A stretch of DNA of 64,000 nucleotides from Agapanthus africanus (Eukaryota; Streptophyta; Magnoliopsida; Asparagales; Amaryllidaceae). The stretch covers positions 453,941,096-454,005,095 of the forward strand of contig JASDDO010000026.1 in the NCBI GenBank assembly GCA_030015575.1. The letters are read 5' to 3'. The position numbers were made by a program, and so were the translations under genes. The notes beneath the pieces are model-generated. The model ran no database searches. It saw only the letters and a list, made by a program, of their open reading frames with translations, and was not told where the DNA came from. This document shows, in pieces, positions 18,465 to 30,190 of the stretch (the stretch's first letter is position 1; every line of letters begins with the position of its first letter).

Positions 18465-20684
18465 TGTTAGTTGTATGTATGCCCTAGAGGCCAGTATTGT
18501 ACAGATTATGTATATTATATTGGATGCTTGGACATATATAGAGATGACTTTCTTGCTCGACATGATAGTATGCTATCTGGTTGCTATTTATCTTAACATG
18601 TACACTAGTCTCTTTATACTGTCTTATAGTTACATGTTGGTAAAGCCCTTAGGATTTGTACTTGACTACCTAGACTATGATGCAGATCATACTAGTGGGG
18701 ACATGGTAGTCCATAAGTACATCCTTCAAGGTCCCTAGTCGTAGGTGTATCGAGACGGGGCATCGATATACCAGAGTAGACTAGCGTATACGCTTCTCGA
18801 CCCATGTGATGGGCGATGGATGATCCCATATCCATTGGTGTTTGACATCAGAGATGGTGTACGGGTGCTCAGTGGAGACTGGGTACACTGGACGTACTCG
18901 CCGAGAACTCCCAGATGGTATTATACCTCACGTCAGATGGCAGTTCTCACGTGACACTTGTACAGATTAGTCTGTAGACCCGAGATCGTCATAGAGTCTT
19001 GTGTGATTCCCACTGTGCTTTGATCTCCACCTTACCACGTCCATGAGGGCATGCAAAATGGTGGTCTTTGGGTACAGTCCCGAATCACATGGAGGCAATG
19101 AGCGATAGGAGGGGTTTCGTCTCTCCCGGTATTGGGGGTTGATGTTGCGCAGTGCTCGATTGGCCGTAACAGGGAAGTCCCTGGCCAGGGCTGATTAGAG
19201 ATTTGCTGGTAAGTGTTACCAGTAGTTTCTCGACCCGTTATGAGCCTCACATCAGCACGACTTATCGGGTTATTGGGGTCTGACGTATACCACCCCTAGA
19301 CTTGATATGCGACGTATCTGACGAAGAGACCGGACTGTATGGTAAGTGTTACTGGTCGGATTCGCAGGAGTGTGAGCGGGCTAGGTCGTCGATCTTCTGA
19401 TCGCTCAATACCCGGGTGGCCGTTACGTTTAGCAGACCGCTTGCGGCTTGTGGGTGCTTGATATGATCATCATCTGCTACCGGCGTATTGACGAGTCTTT
19501 AGAGTCCTACACAGAGGTTTCCTGGCTCAAGCAAAACGAAATAGGAGCGCATATGAGATATGTGCAGGACCGAGAATGATGCGTGTATGTGATACCGCAT
19601 TTCATTCTCGCGATAAATGTTTCGATTGGTTATATTCGATATGACCTAGTTATCGAATCATTGATTCGATAAATCGATACATTGAATTCTAGTCGGTCAT
19701 GTGCGACATGACCGGATCATTGAATCAAATGTTGATTTAATGATTTAATGCATAATTATATATTTGATATATTGCATTGCATTAACTAGTATTGGTTCAC
19801 TTTAAACGGATTTTTCTCACTTGGATTGCACATTGTATATGTGATATACTTTTGTGCACTTTTTGTATCATGTTTGATGATACTTGATCATATGGTTAAG
19901 TGAATAGAATTAAACCATGGTTATTTTGTAATTAGGGTTTTCCATATTTATTTATTCATTTATTTGTTTATTTATGTGGATAAATTCAAAATGAGAATGG
20001 TGGCTATATTTGTTTCTTATATGAAGCTTCATGAACCCTTGACTTTAGCAACCATTCTTATCCTCTTGCTTAACCCTAACCCACTCTACTAACCATGGTT
20101 TATTCTCTACACCTAACTTGAGTTAGAGTTATGATAAGTATAGATTTTCTTTTTATTTTATATAACACTTATCATAATTCTAGCTCTTCTTCTTCTTCAT
20201 CTTCAAAAGAAAAGCTCAAGGTCCATCAATGGCAACTTGAGTTAAAGTGAGATAAATCCAATTCTAAAGTGAACCCACCTCCTATTTCTTCACCCTCTAC
20301 CTCTTGCCAAGTTGTTTTGGGTGTTTACTTCACAAGTTTCACAAGTTTGTGAAGTCGGAGCTTGAGTTTGTGCAACCTCGATGTAGATCGTCTTTGACAC
20401 GAAGCCGACGACCTATTCCGCACGTTTCTCCGATGAAGCCGTCACGAGAGTCCAAGCTTCAAGATGGACAGCGAGAAGACTTCGTTGCGGAGCCGTGGAG
20501 GTGGATATCCGGATCTACAAAGGTTGTAATTTCCGTATCCTAGTAGTTAAGTGTTAACTTAGTTTTCTTTTCGCCTAAATTTCTAGTCTAAGATCCGTAG
20601 TCTAGGGTTTCTCGGCACCAAAAATTTTAAATTGGCATGTTCGATGCCTTGTGAGACCTTACTAGAGTGCCTAGGAACCCTACA
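18465..20684 (+). repeat. Element A 3' LTR
   Basis: 2220 bp, begins TGTTAG and ends CCCTACA; nearly identical to the 5' LTR. It has the intact TG start that the 5' copy has lost. Confidence 0.95.
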
Positions 20685-20689
20685 AAATG
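20685..20689. repeat. Right target-site duplication of element A (AAATG)
   Basis: Matches 10105-10109. Confidence 0.9.
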
Positions 20690-21300
20690 TACAAATAAAA
20701 CCAAACTTTACTAACATTGCACCAAGCTATCCACCACGACAAATCCGCAACATCACAGCACAACACAGAACATCAACGTGAATGTCACGTTCTCAAACCC
20801 GTCTAAAAGAGCTATAGAAATTAGATAAGATTTACCGACCGAATGACATTCACGGTCGCAGATAGTAATGTAAGTACTGTGAACTAACATATTTAAAATT
20901 CCGATCGACAAAATTTCCCGAAGTGGGCCTCAAGTACAAATCCAGTTCTCAAACAAAATCTGGGCCCAGACAAAACATTCCAGAAACCACAATTCCACAT
21001 GAAAGACACCCAGAAGAAAAATGGTACACAGTTGCTCCAAAACGGCGGCGGATCGGCGGCCAACACAAGGCTTGTGCGATGGTTCCGCGGCGGTCTTGAA
21101 GGTTCAGTTGACCAAATTTCTACAGTAGTCTTAGAAAAGCCTGCACGATTTTCTGACATACCCAAAATAATTTTTAGACCAGTTTAAAAATTCGAAAGAA
21201 ACTTTAACATTGAAAATGCGGTTTTGGAAATTTCGTTCGATCGATGTTTTAAACACGTTAGAACAAGCTAGTAAAGGTTAATGGCGTGGCTCTGATACCA
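20690..21300 (-). mobile_element. Element C, start of leader and primer site
   Basis: Minus-strand counterpart of B 24780-25395, continuing the C leader interrupted by A. The primer site (complement GGCTCTGATACCA, 21288-21300) abuts the LTR without the one-base spacer seen in B. A weakened form of the GC hairpin lies at 21043-21092. The 62- and 90-codon frames here are not conserved. Confidence 0.85.
21043..21092. repeat. GC-rich double hairpin module, element C leader (diverged)
   Basis: Arms GGCGGATCGGCGG and TTCCGCGGCGG face each other around CACAAGGCTTGTG. The inner stem uses other bases than in B (GTCAAACC/GGTTTGAC) but still pairs. Confidence 0.6.
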
Positions 21301-21537
21301 TGTAAGTCTACGGTAGCGCCCCGGCCTTCAATCCGAGGCCAAAATGCGGAACAAAAACTTTTATGAAACTGGCGCTATCGTATTCTTTCACCCGGATCGA
21401 ACCATTAACCCTAAACTAGCAACTAGAGAAGGGTTAGAAAAGCTATACCGATCGATCCATGTCCTTCGGTCTTTAGCCACCATCCCTTTCTCCTTACGGC
21501 TTCTCCGATCTCCGGTCTCCTCGTCGGAAGGGCACCA
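21301..21537 (-). repeat. Element C 5' LTR, terminal part, cut by G2
   Basis: Begins TGTAAGTCTACGGTAGCGCC on the plus strand, the reverse complement of the B LTR end, and follows the B LTR for about 235 bp. It stops where the G2 LTR begins. The last five bases CACCA (21533-21537) would be the G2 target duplication; the other copy is outside the window. Confidence 0.85.
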
Positions 21538-22710
21538 TGTAACGTTTTAGAAAATCGTTATGTGAATTTTTCCGTTTTTGTGTAAAATTATCGGTATTTT
21601 CTGTTTTAACCCGACTGTGATCAAACGACCATATAGACTTGCAAGCACCTAGTTTAGCTAAAGTAAAGCTAGTGCGCAAGCTTTGGCGTTATATGGGACG
21701 TTTTGGTCCAATTTGAATTTTTCCCAATTTTTATATTATTTTATTGCGGTATTCACATTTTGGGAATTTTTCTCTTAAGTCTTCTTTTCAACAATTAAGT
21801 TTGAGTTAATAAAACCCTTCGCATAGCATCTAGATATTTGTAGGGGTTTTAGATTTAAATTTGAAAGAAAAGAAAAGAATTGAGAAGAGGTGCATGCATG
21901 TGTGTGTGAATGCATTAAGTGTGCATTTATTGTTGAATGAACTAGAAAACCCTACACAATTCCCTCACCTTCCTCCATTATTGGCCGAGCCCTCCCTCTC
22001 TCTTCAACCTTTGACCTTTCTTTCTTCATTTGCAACAAATTCCTAGCTCAAAAATTCTCCAAAATCCCAAATTATATCACAAAAATCACATCTTTGATCA
22101 CTTTTGCCTCTTGGATGCTAGGAGCATGCAAAGTTTGGATCTTTGAGTTCTTTTGTGTAGGTAATGTTCTTTTGCTGTTGTTTTAGTGTTTTTAGTGTAG
22201 CTTAGCTTGTTAGTCTCAGTTTAGAATGGTTAAAGTTTAGTTTGATGCATAATATTGTATTTTAGTGTCAGTTTGTGACCTATGTGACCTGCTATGACCT
22301 GGATTTCGTACAGAAAAATCAAACAGAATTGTAGTGATTTACTAGTGACCCTGGAGCACCACCTGAGACACGAGACCCACCCCACCGGCATGGGCCGGAG
22401 AACCAAATAGAAATTCCGGCGACACCGGTTTTGCAGAGGAGTTGGGTTGTTGGGTTTTTGTGGGTAGTTGTCTGCTGTTGGTTAGGGGTGTTTGGTACTG
22501 TTTACTTTTTTAGTGTTTGCTGTATGAAAAATCTGGGATCGTTTTCCTATAATCTAGTGTTTTGTGTTCACGCGATACGTTATATGACACGGATCGTGCA
22601 CTTGGTGTGATTTTGCTCTTAGGTTGTTTTCGTCGTGTCGCTACGCACGTTTTCCATAATACGAACACTTGAGAGTATGTTTTGTGTTGTTGTGTCGGTT
22701 AAATATAGTG
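21538..22710 (+). repeat. G2 5' LTR, segment 1 (Ty3/gypsy)
   Basis: Begins TGTAACG at an abrupt break in the C LTR and continues to the insertion point of B. It holds a pyrimidine-rich CCGAGCCCTCCCTCTCTC stretch near 21985. No supported gene. The LTR resumes at 32259. Confidence 0.75.
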
Positions 22711-24778
22711 TGTTGGAGATAGTGCCCTCAGAGTCAATTATTGGATCGCAGGCACGTGATTGCAATGATTGCGGAGGACCTATACCGGTTGGACAGTCTT
22801 ACTCGAGATGATAGTATGCTATCTGGTTTCCCTTTATCAGTCGTGTACAGGTTCAGGTGACTGATCACTGTTACACTTTGATAGAGCCCTTAGGATCATG
22901 CTTTACAACCAACAGTATGATGGCGAACATATACTTGAGAGTTGGATGGTTTATAAGCATATCCTTAATTGTGGTCCCTAGTCGTGGGAGTTTCGAGACA
23001 GGGCATCGATACTCCGGAGTAGACTAGTGTATACAGTCGAGACCCCGACGAGCGGCGGTGGCCGGTCTCACAAGCTACTGGTGTCAGTTGGATCCCCTAA
23101 GATGTATACAGGTGCTCATTGGGTTATGAGTACACCGGACAGGACTCGCCGGGAACCTGCTAGTTGGTATTATACATATCGTCAGATAGCAGTTCCCTGG
23201 TGACATGTGTACAGGTTAGTCCATCGACCTGAAGTCGTCATTTGTCTCATGTGAGTTCCCACTGTGCTTTGATTTCTACCCTACCACGGCTCAAAGGAGT
23301 CGTGCAAACAGGTAGTTTTTGGGTACAGTCCTGAGCCATATGGAGGCACGTGAGCGGATCGGCAGGGGATCCGTCTCTCCCGGTATTGGGGGTGAGATCG
23401 TGCTGTGTCTAGGAGAGCCATTACATAAAGCCCACGGCCGTGGCAGGAGATTTACTGGTAGGTACTCCAGTAGTATCTCAGGGTGTTATTGGGCTACACT
23501 CCGACACGACTTATACTGCTATTGGAGGTCTGACGTTTCTAGCCCCCTGGGCAGATATGCTATACTCATAGACGAATGGACCGGACTGTATATACATTGT
23601 CACTGTTAGGCTCAGTAGGGTTTCCGGATGAGTTCGCTCATCGGCCTCCCTTGAGGTCAGTCCATGGGCAGCCGTTACGCATAGCTAGTGCCGCTGACGG
23701 CTTATGGTTAAACCCACTGCCAGGATACTGACGAGTCATTAGAGTCCCCCACAGACAGTTTTCCAAGTTCGGGCGAAACGTTGTAGAGGCCGTATGGTTT
23801 TATGGCAAGGTTCGGAAAATGCACGTGCGTTTACGCACGTGTCATTTTTCGGGCAGATAATACTGGTGGGCTTTGGTTTAAGCCGGATCCGAGTATTATA
23901 TTGAGTAGATATAATATCTTTGTCTCAGTTGCAATTGTATTCGGTCGTAATACAAATGCGGGTATATTTATACAGTTACGAGGTTGTCCTGAAATTCGTT
24001 TCAAGATCGCTTTTGGAAGTTGCCAGTTTCCAGTTTTCTATCAGCCGTCTTTTAACATTCGGTTAAAGACGGATTTATCTTTTCTTTGGATAAGTGTGGA
24101 TGCTTCTAGAAGGTTCTAGAAGAGGTGATTAGGCTTGTGACTCACTTGTTCATTAATGGTACTTTAATGGTGCATTTATTGTGTTCATACTTTGTGTTCA
24201 CACTAGATATTTCTCTTATTGTCACCTCCCCCTCTCCTACACTCACCCCCACCTCCTTATATGTGGCCGGCCCCCTCCTCTCTCACATACACTTGATTGA
24301 TTCATTTGGTGAAAAGATTATGATAGTTTTGAGGTGAATGGAAATTTCATAGCTCATTTCATTCCATCACCCGAATTAATTGGCAACTTCATTAACTGTT
24401 CGTCTATAGCTTTGGACATAACGAGACAAACTCTTCTACTCATTCTCTACATCAATCTTGGTCGTCTCTTTTAGCAAACTTGACGACCGAGTTGCCTCGA
24501 GTCAGAGGCGGGAGCCCGTTTAAAGAATCGTTAACGTGGTGCCACCTGGACGAGCGGATCGGAGATCAACGAGATCGGAGCAGCCGCAACGGAGCGTGGG
24601 ATGATGGTTAAAGAACGAAGGACTCGGATCGTTCGGTATAACCTTTCTACTCTCTTTACAGTTTGTTAGTTTAGCAATAATGGCAGATCCGGGTTATAGT
24701 ATACGATAGCGCCAGTTAAAAGTTTTTGTTCCGTATTTGGCATCAGTTTGACGGCCGGGGCGCTACCGTAGACTTACA
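22711..24778 (+). repeat. Element B 5' LTR
   Basis: 2068 bp, TGTTGG...GACTTACA. Same length as the 3' copy, with scattered substitutions. The ORFs at 23319, 23802 and 24125 recur in both LTRs simply because the LTRs are copies. Confidence 0.95.
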
Positions 24779-24779
24779 G

Positions 24780-24792
24780 TGGTATCAGAGCC
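24780..24792 (+). other. Element B primer binding site (initiator Met-tRNA)
   Basis: TGGTATCAGAGCC one base after the LTR end. Confidence 0.95.
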
Positions 24793-24988
24793 TCACCATT
24801 TTGCTTTACTAACTTGTTCTAACGCGTTTAAAATATCGATCGGACCGAATATCAAAAACTACAATTTTCAAGTTCTGAGTTTCTGTCGATTTTAAATGGG
24901 TTCTAAAAATAATTTTACGTATTACAGAAAATTCAGTAGGGTTTTCTAAGCACACCGTACAAATTTGGTCATGTGACCTTACTAGACC

Positions 24989-25035
24989 GCCGCGGAATCG
25001 CGGTCAAACCTAGGGTTTGACCGCGCATCCGCGGC
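24989..25035. repeat. GC-rich double hairpin module, element B leader
   Basis: 47 bp: arm CCGCGGAATCGCGGTCAAAC pairs with GTTTGACCGCGCATCCGCGG over a TAG-centred loop, 2 mismatches by eye. It is followed by CATTCTGTGAGATCTGTGCT and CCAAATTTG, closely like the flank of the El2 leader module (54280-54327). Confidence 0.85.
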
Positions 25036-26196
25036 CATTCTGTGAGATCTGTGCTCCAAATTTGCACAGTGACTTCTTGACTGGAAATTGTGGTTTTTGG
25101 GATATATGTTTTGGGCCCAGATTTTCTTACTGTACAGCAGATGTTCGTGGGGCCCACTTCGTGTTTTTTAGTCGATCGAAATTTAAACATGTTAGTTTAC
25201 AGTATTTACATTATATCTCCGACCGTGAATGTCATTTGATCGGTAAACCGCGTCTGATTGCTATAGTCCTTTTAGACGGGTTTGCGAACGTGACATTCGT
25301 GTTGATGTTCTGTGTTGTGCTGTGATGTTGCGGATTTGTCGTGGTGGATAGCAGTGTACAATGGTAGTGCAGTTTGGATTTATTTATACATTTGATATTG
25401 CGGGGCGAGCGTCCAACATGTGGACTGCCGTCACTGCCTGTTGTATAATATTCTTTTGGGGCACGACCGGGTTGAGGTCGATATACCCGTTGTACATATT
25501 TTTTATTTCTGTACTAGGTTTTACCCCACGACGGAGTGCACGGATAGCCGGGTTCTGGAGGGCAACGGGTCCGCATCACATGGCTTTGAGAGGCAGAGGG
25601 GCCTCACTCTAGAATTGACAGACTATTCGCCGCACTCGTAGGGGGTACAGTTGACCCAAGGAGGGGTGCTCAAGCTACCGGATTCCGTGAAGTGCAGGGT
25701 GGTCCATTCACTTTGCTGTAGGGGGCTGCCTCGCTTCAGGTTTTGGCGGGTAACTTGCCGCACCCGTAGGGGTCTAGGTTCATTGCACAGGCTATCCACA
25801 CGACCAGGGGAACGTCGGGTTTCAACAGCGGTTCTGTGAAACCCGGGGATCTCAGATTATCTGTATTGTTCTGTGATGCTTATTACTTTTCTGTAATGTT
25901 GCATATTATCACGCCTGGAGCGATTATTGTATATTGGTTTATATACTATTAGATGTTGTATATGTTTTACACCCGCGCTAGTCCAGTTCCCGCTCTGTCG
26001 TTAGTTAAGTAACCAAACGGGCGATGACGGGACCCAGTGACGAATGCGGATGGCATATACGTACATTTTATTTTCGTTCTTTTCTGGTGTGATTGATTGA
26101 TGGGACTGCGTTGATTCTGATCAATGCAAAGTAAAGAAAACCTGTTTGCTGTTGTTGGAACAAATTTAAAAATTGTTATTGCAAAGACGTTTCCTT

Positions 26197-26428
26197 TTGT
26201 TTTGCATAGCGGTATTCAGTGGAATATCCTGCACCTCATTCGAAGGGGCAAGGGCCGATATCCCTTCACCGGGACTGACCCCTTGGGCAGAAGTTTGCGT
26301 CAGGGTAATAACTTCACTATAGTCGATTACAAGTTGCTTTGCATCGCGGTATTCAATGGAATATCCTGCACCTCATTCCACGAGGAAAGAGCCGAGATCC
26401 CTTCACCGGGAGTGACCTCTTTAGCAAA
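26197..26428 (+). repeat. Element B leader direct repeats (two units of about 95 bp)
   Basis: Units at 26197-26290 and 26334-26428, homologous to the paired units in A and C. The first unit is more diverged. Confidence 0.85.
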
Positions 26429-26568
26429 AGGTTTTCGCCACTATATTTTAAAAAGCTATTAGGTTCCTTCAGCGATATCAAGTTCCCTACGTTAAAGGTT
26501 TTTCGCCAAAAACCAGCCGTAGCCCTCCGTCATTTCTTTTGGGTATTCAGTAGTATTCAAGCTATGTA

Positions 26569-26766
26569 TTTTGACCTAACGCCAAGGCATAGTGTTTGGT
26601 AGCTGCTGGGTATTCATTTGTTGCATAGATAGATGAGTTGGTTTGGGACAGCCGTTCTGCCATTTTGACCTAACGCCAAGGGCATGTGCGGGTGGGTTCA
26701 AATTAACTAGATAGTGACGGGTAGAACTTGGCATGTGACTTATGACATTTTGACCTAACGCCAAGG
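26569..26766 (+). promoter_or_regulatory. Element B leader triad: three identical copies of TTTTGACCTAACGCCAAGG
   Basis: Exact copies at 26569-26587, 26663-26681 and 26748-26766. Flanks agree with those of the A and C triads, but the box differs. Confidence 0.85.
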
Positions 26767-27054
26767 TCACAAGAGCATGGGGCAAAAATCATATCGGTAG
26801 TTTCTAAAGAAACTAAAACTTGCCAAGTATGCGCATACCTTCAGGAGTGTGAGTAACGTGAGTGGATTCCGTCACGTTATCATGCGATGAGAGTTGGATC
26901 CCGATTCCCACTGATGAGTTGGTTTACTCTTCGGGTGATCCCGATTGATTCTTCTTTCAGGTTTGGAGGAGAATTTGACGGTACAGTGGGAGGTTTCCTG
27001 ATTAGATAAAGTGATAACCATTCTGATCTATATTAGAGTGCACGCAGAGTGTTT

Positions 27055-27076
27055 CTTTTCTCTCTCTCTTTGGCAG
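27055..27076 (+). promoter_or_regulatory. Polypyrimidine-CAG tract in element B (possible splice acceptor)
   Basis: CT-rich run ending TTTGGCAG before CGACC; same place as in A and C. Use is inferred. Confidence 0.4.
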
Positions 27077-27164
27077 CGACCTTTGATCGACCCTAAACTA
27101 TGACTCAGTGACCAAGTTGACCGAACCTTCTTAAAATACTGGCTTTTGGATTATCTGAGTTGCA

Positions 27165-27850
27165 TAAGTCATTGCCACTCCTTCTTCTACCCTTTGCATT
27201 TCTCAGAACACCCCGTATTACTACGGACATCCATTTCCATTGGATAGATCCATTGTATGGTTATATACGAACTCGAAGGGACTTCTTCGAGGATGGATCA
27301 ATGTTCAGGAGAAATAGAATTGGTTTATTCAGTTGTCTTTCATTATCACATTCTCTCAGGCTGCGAGGGCTCCTTGGTTTAGGAGAGTACACCTATTACG
27401 CTTATTGGATAGTCTTATTCCAAACCATAGGCAGCTGCCGAAAGGTAGGGAATGAAGAAAACCGATTAGCCTAAGTAGGATGTACAGAAGGTAATATGTA
27501 AAGACAAAATAAAAGGATTAGAAAGAGGGCAAAGTAAATTGCGACTGTTATCATTCACGACCAAACCGCGTACTTCATCGCCACTCCTATTTTACCTTTA
27601 AAAGAATAAGGTATTATTCAGTTGTCTTTTATCATCACCTTCTCTCAAGTTGCTAGTACTCCTTGGTTTAGGAGGGTACACCTTTTATGCTTACTGGATA
27701 GTCTTCTTCCAAACCATAGGCTTGTGCCGAACGGTAGGGAAGGAAGAAAACCATTTAGCCTAACGATGGTGTACAGAAGGTAATGACTAAAAACAAATAA
27801 AGGGATTTGGAGAGATGGCAATAAAATATACGGTTGAAGTCATGAATTGG
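27165..27850 (+). repeat. Tandem duplication inside B
   Basis: Two diverged units, about 27165-27540 and 27560-27850, sharing TATTCAGTTGTCTTT, CTCCTTGGTTTAGGAG, the CTGGATAGTCTT.TTCCAAAC stretch and GTACAGAAGGTAAT. Also present in C. A 104-codon frame at 27160 has no family motif. Confidence 0.75.
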
Positions 27851-28194
27851 TTTATAGAAGAGGCATTACTAGGAATACCAAGATACCCCTACGAAAAATT
27901 TTCATGTTTCAGTGCATTGTTAAAAGAAAACTGTTTTCCCGATTAGATACTTACTCCAAGGGTATGTATTTACCAGGTTTCATTCTCATATCTGTATGGT
28001 TTTACAGATGATGAGTGGGAGTAAGTTATTGGGAATTAGATAATTATCCTCATTATATCGGAATTCGTTGTAATTGGTGATATTTGAGGAAATCACCTGG
28101 GTACAGTTTTCCACCTATGACGCACAGGTTTTGAGTTGTTCATCTCAGCGGACTTATACAGAGTATTGTATGCTGTCCAAGTGTCCATCAGGAC
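27851..28194 (+). other. Element B segment between duplication and pol relic; nothing identified
   Basis: Aligned with C, but no coding frame or motif is recognised. By position it could be the remnant of the protease region; that is only a guess. Confidence 0.4.
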
Positions 28195-30180
28195 AAAGGG
28201 GTAGGTCCTCGTACTATGTTCTGTTTAGTTATGACTTCTCTAGTTTTTAGACAAGTGTTTCGTAGAAATACAAGGTCTAAGTTTTGAGAAGTTGTGGGTA
28301 TAAGAATAAAGTAGAGAACCAGGTGTCGCAAGTATCGGGATTCTTCAAAGAGATCGAAGATGTAGATTCTTGTGATTGGTATTCAGATGATAGTAATGGT
28401 TTTCAGAAACTTGTTTCTCTTTCAGGTTGCTCATAATTAGATGGATTCCTAAGTTGAGTAATGATGATTAGGCTCTTTCCATAAAGTTGATATGCACTGG
28501 AGACAGCTGCATGATTTGAATCTGGTTCCAATTAAATAAGTGCCAAAGTTTCTATATTTGATATAGAATGGTCCATACCTTAAAAGATGTTAAGGTATGG
28601 GGAGTTGTCCAGCTTATGCTTAAAACCAGACTCTGGATAACTCAGGGCACGTTTCTGTAATGGTTGTTTGTGGGTTGACCCTGGCTATGACGAGGGTTGA
28701 TATTCTACCATTTGGAAGATCAATAGTGATATTGTTCTTGACTCGCCACAGTTTTAGTAAAATGGATTTTTTCAGAAAACAGTAGTGGGAGTATGGTAGA
28801 ACTGGAAGTGATTCCAGAACCGCAAACGATTACGGAAAATTTAAAAGGACCTAAAGATTCAATCAGGTTTGACATTCCATTAGCCACTCCGCAGATATGG
28901 TGGGTAACCTCAGACACCCGAGAGGTACTCCGGTAACCTTAAGGACGGTAACAGGGAGGTTCTTGTTTACCCAGACTTGACACTACTGTTGTTCCAGATT
29001 GTGAGACCCGGCAGGAGGTTAAGTATAGCGTCGTTCTAAACAAGCTTTAGAAGTGCACGTATATATTATTCTGCCAGAGGGTTGTCGTAGTCAGTGGGAG
29101 CAGCAGAAGCATAGTGGGTAAGTAGCTTATGTCTATTTATAGACTAGAGCAGATATAGCGGAGATAGATCATCTAATTTTGATGTGACAGTCATAGGTTT
29201 GACTTCATCAGAATAGGGGATGGATCAGTTAAGAAGGTAGTAGGGTGTGATATCATGGTATCTGGATGACATACACAGAGTAGGAAGTAAAATTCCTATA
29301 CTACGATCGGTTGTACTGTGGTCGTCACACAGTTGTTTCTCCAGACAGGATATGGATATAATATCAGACATTATGGTTTCTAGATCTATGGTTTTAGATC
29401 TGGATTTGGGTATTTTCCCAATGTGGGTACTTTAACAATATTCTAATGGTTTTTAGAATAGATGACTCCTGGCATGGTGGTGTACCTGCAGGTGATGGAG
29501 TCACCCTCTCTAAAGGTGTCTTACAGACTAAAGGGGAGAGGGATGTGCATGATTGGCAGATCACTTACTTAGGCAATTGAGTCAATCGTGAGATATCAAG
29601 TACCACACCAAATGTTGTTTTTGCAAGAGATGCAATAAGTTTGTATTAATCCAATCCTGGAGAAACATAAGGAAGCAGTTTTAGAACATAAGTGCATGTT
29701 CTACGGATTTGATGACGGCAGCCTCTTTCGGGAGACGGTTATCATTCCAGGCTTCAAAGGTGACATGGTTGATAGAGTGATTGTCAGAGTTATAGTTTTC
29801 CCTCTGACGAGGGACAGTATTATGGACAGGTGGTCCAAGAGGAGACTGTGGGAGGCATGGTGCGGGACACTGATTAGTTTCAGTGATCGATACAGTCTAA
29901 GAAGTTTGGATTTGGAGTTCATTTATGAACTAGGTCCCATCAGATATCCAGACATATTCTAAGACATGTATTACTCAATTCGGGAGATGGCTTTCTCTGC
30001 GAACTTGAGATTAAGAAAGATATAGAAAGAAATATCTAGACGGATCCACTCACCAAGGCTATTTCTCGAACACAATAGTTTTACAAACGGGCTTTGTGAA
30101 ACAGATTAGTAGAGGAGTTGGATGTTCGGTTTCACACGAGCTGTGAGTAGTCGACATCGCAATAATTAGCCTTAAGTGTA
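28195..30180 (+). pseudogene. Element B pol relic (integrase, RT, RNase H), frame lost
   Basis: Can be followed against the pol of A at DNA level. Integrase core near 28200-28340 (GTAGAGAACCA match). Integrase C-terminus near 28560-28640 (AAGATGTTAAGGTATGGGG, TTGTCCAGC). Acidic linker near 28786-28870. SGSSGKV-type codons near 29090. YVDD region near 29247 now reading L-D-D. A GGAGTCACCCTCTCTAAAG match at 29497. The ADP-LTKA-type tail occurs near 30040. Frameshifts and stops break it throughout; the longest open pieces are 60-90 codons. It is not functional. Confidence 0.8.
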
Positions 30181-30190
30181 AGTAGGAGAT
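30178..30190 (+). other. Element B purine-rich tract before 3' LTR
   Basis: GTAAGTAGGAGAT, corresponding to the A tract GCAAGTGGGAGAT with one interruption. Confidence 0.75.

Larger units (their letters stand above)
10110..20684 (+). mobile_element. Element A: young Ty1/copia LTR retrotransposon with near-intact pol but no gag
   Basis: 10,575 bp with two 2220-bp LTRs, Met-tRNA primer site, polypurine tract and 5-bp target duplication AAATG. I find only about six differences between the LTRs by eye, so insertion is recent. The internal part holds a 2.9-kb leader with no gag and one long pol frame (15205-18450). It lies inside the leader of element C. pol is related to that of E (minus strand, right end of the window). 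Confidence 0.95.
24793..27160 (+). other. Element B leader; no gag found
   Basis: About 2.4 kb aligned with the C leader and, distally, the A leader. It contains the GC hairpin (24989-25035), a GC-rich block where GACCCAAGGAGGGG and CCGCAC.CGTAGGGG motifs recur (25540-25780), the paired 95-bp units, the box triad and a pyrimidine-CAG tract (27055-27076). Longest frames are about 110 codons and not conserved. Confidence 0.8.

Noticed and set aside
23319..24337. Frames of 96, 105 and 70 codons repeated at 30799-31817
   Set aside because: They are in the two LTRs of B, which are copies. Similarity is explained by that, and there is no recognisable domain.
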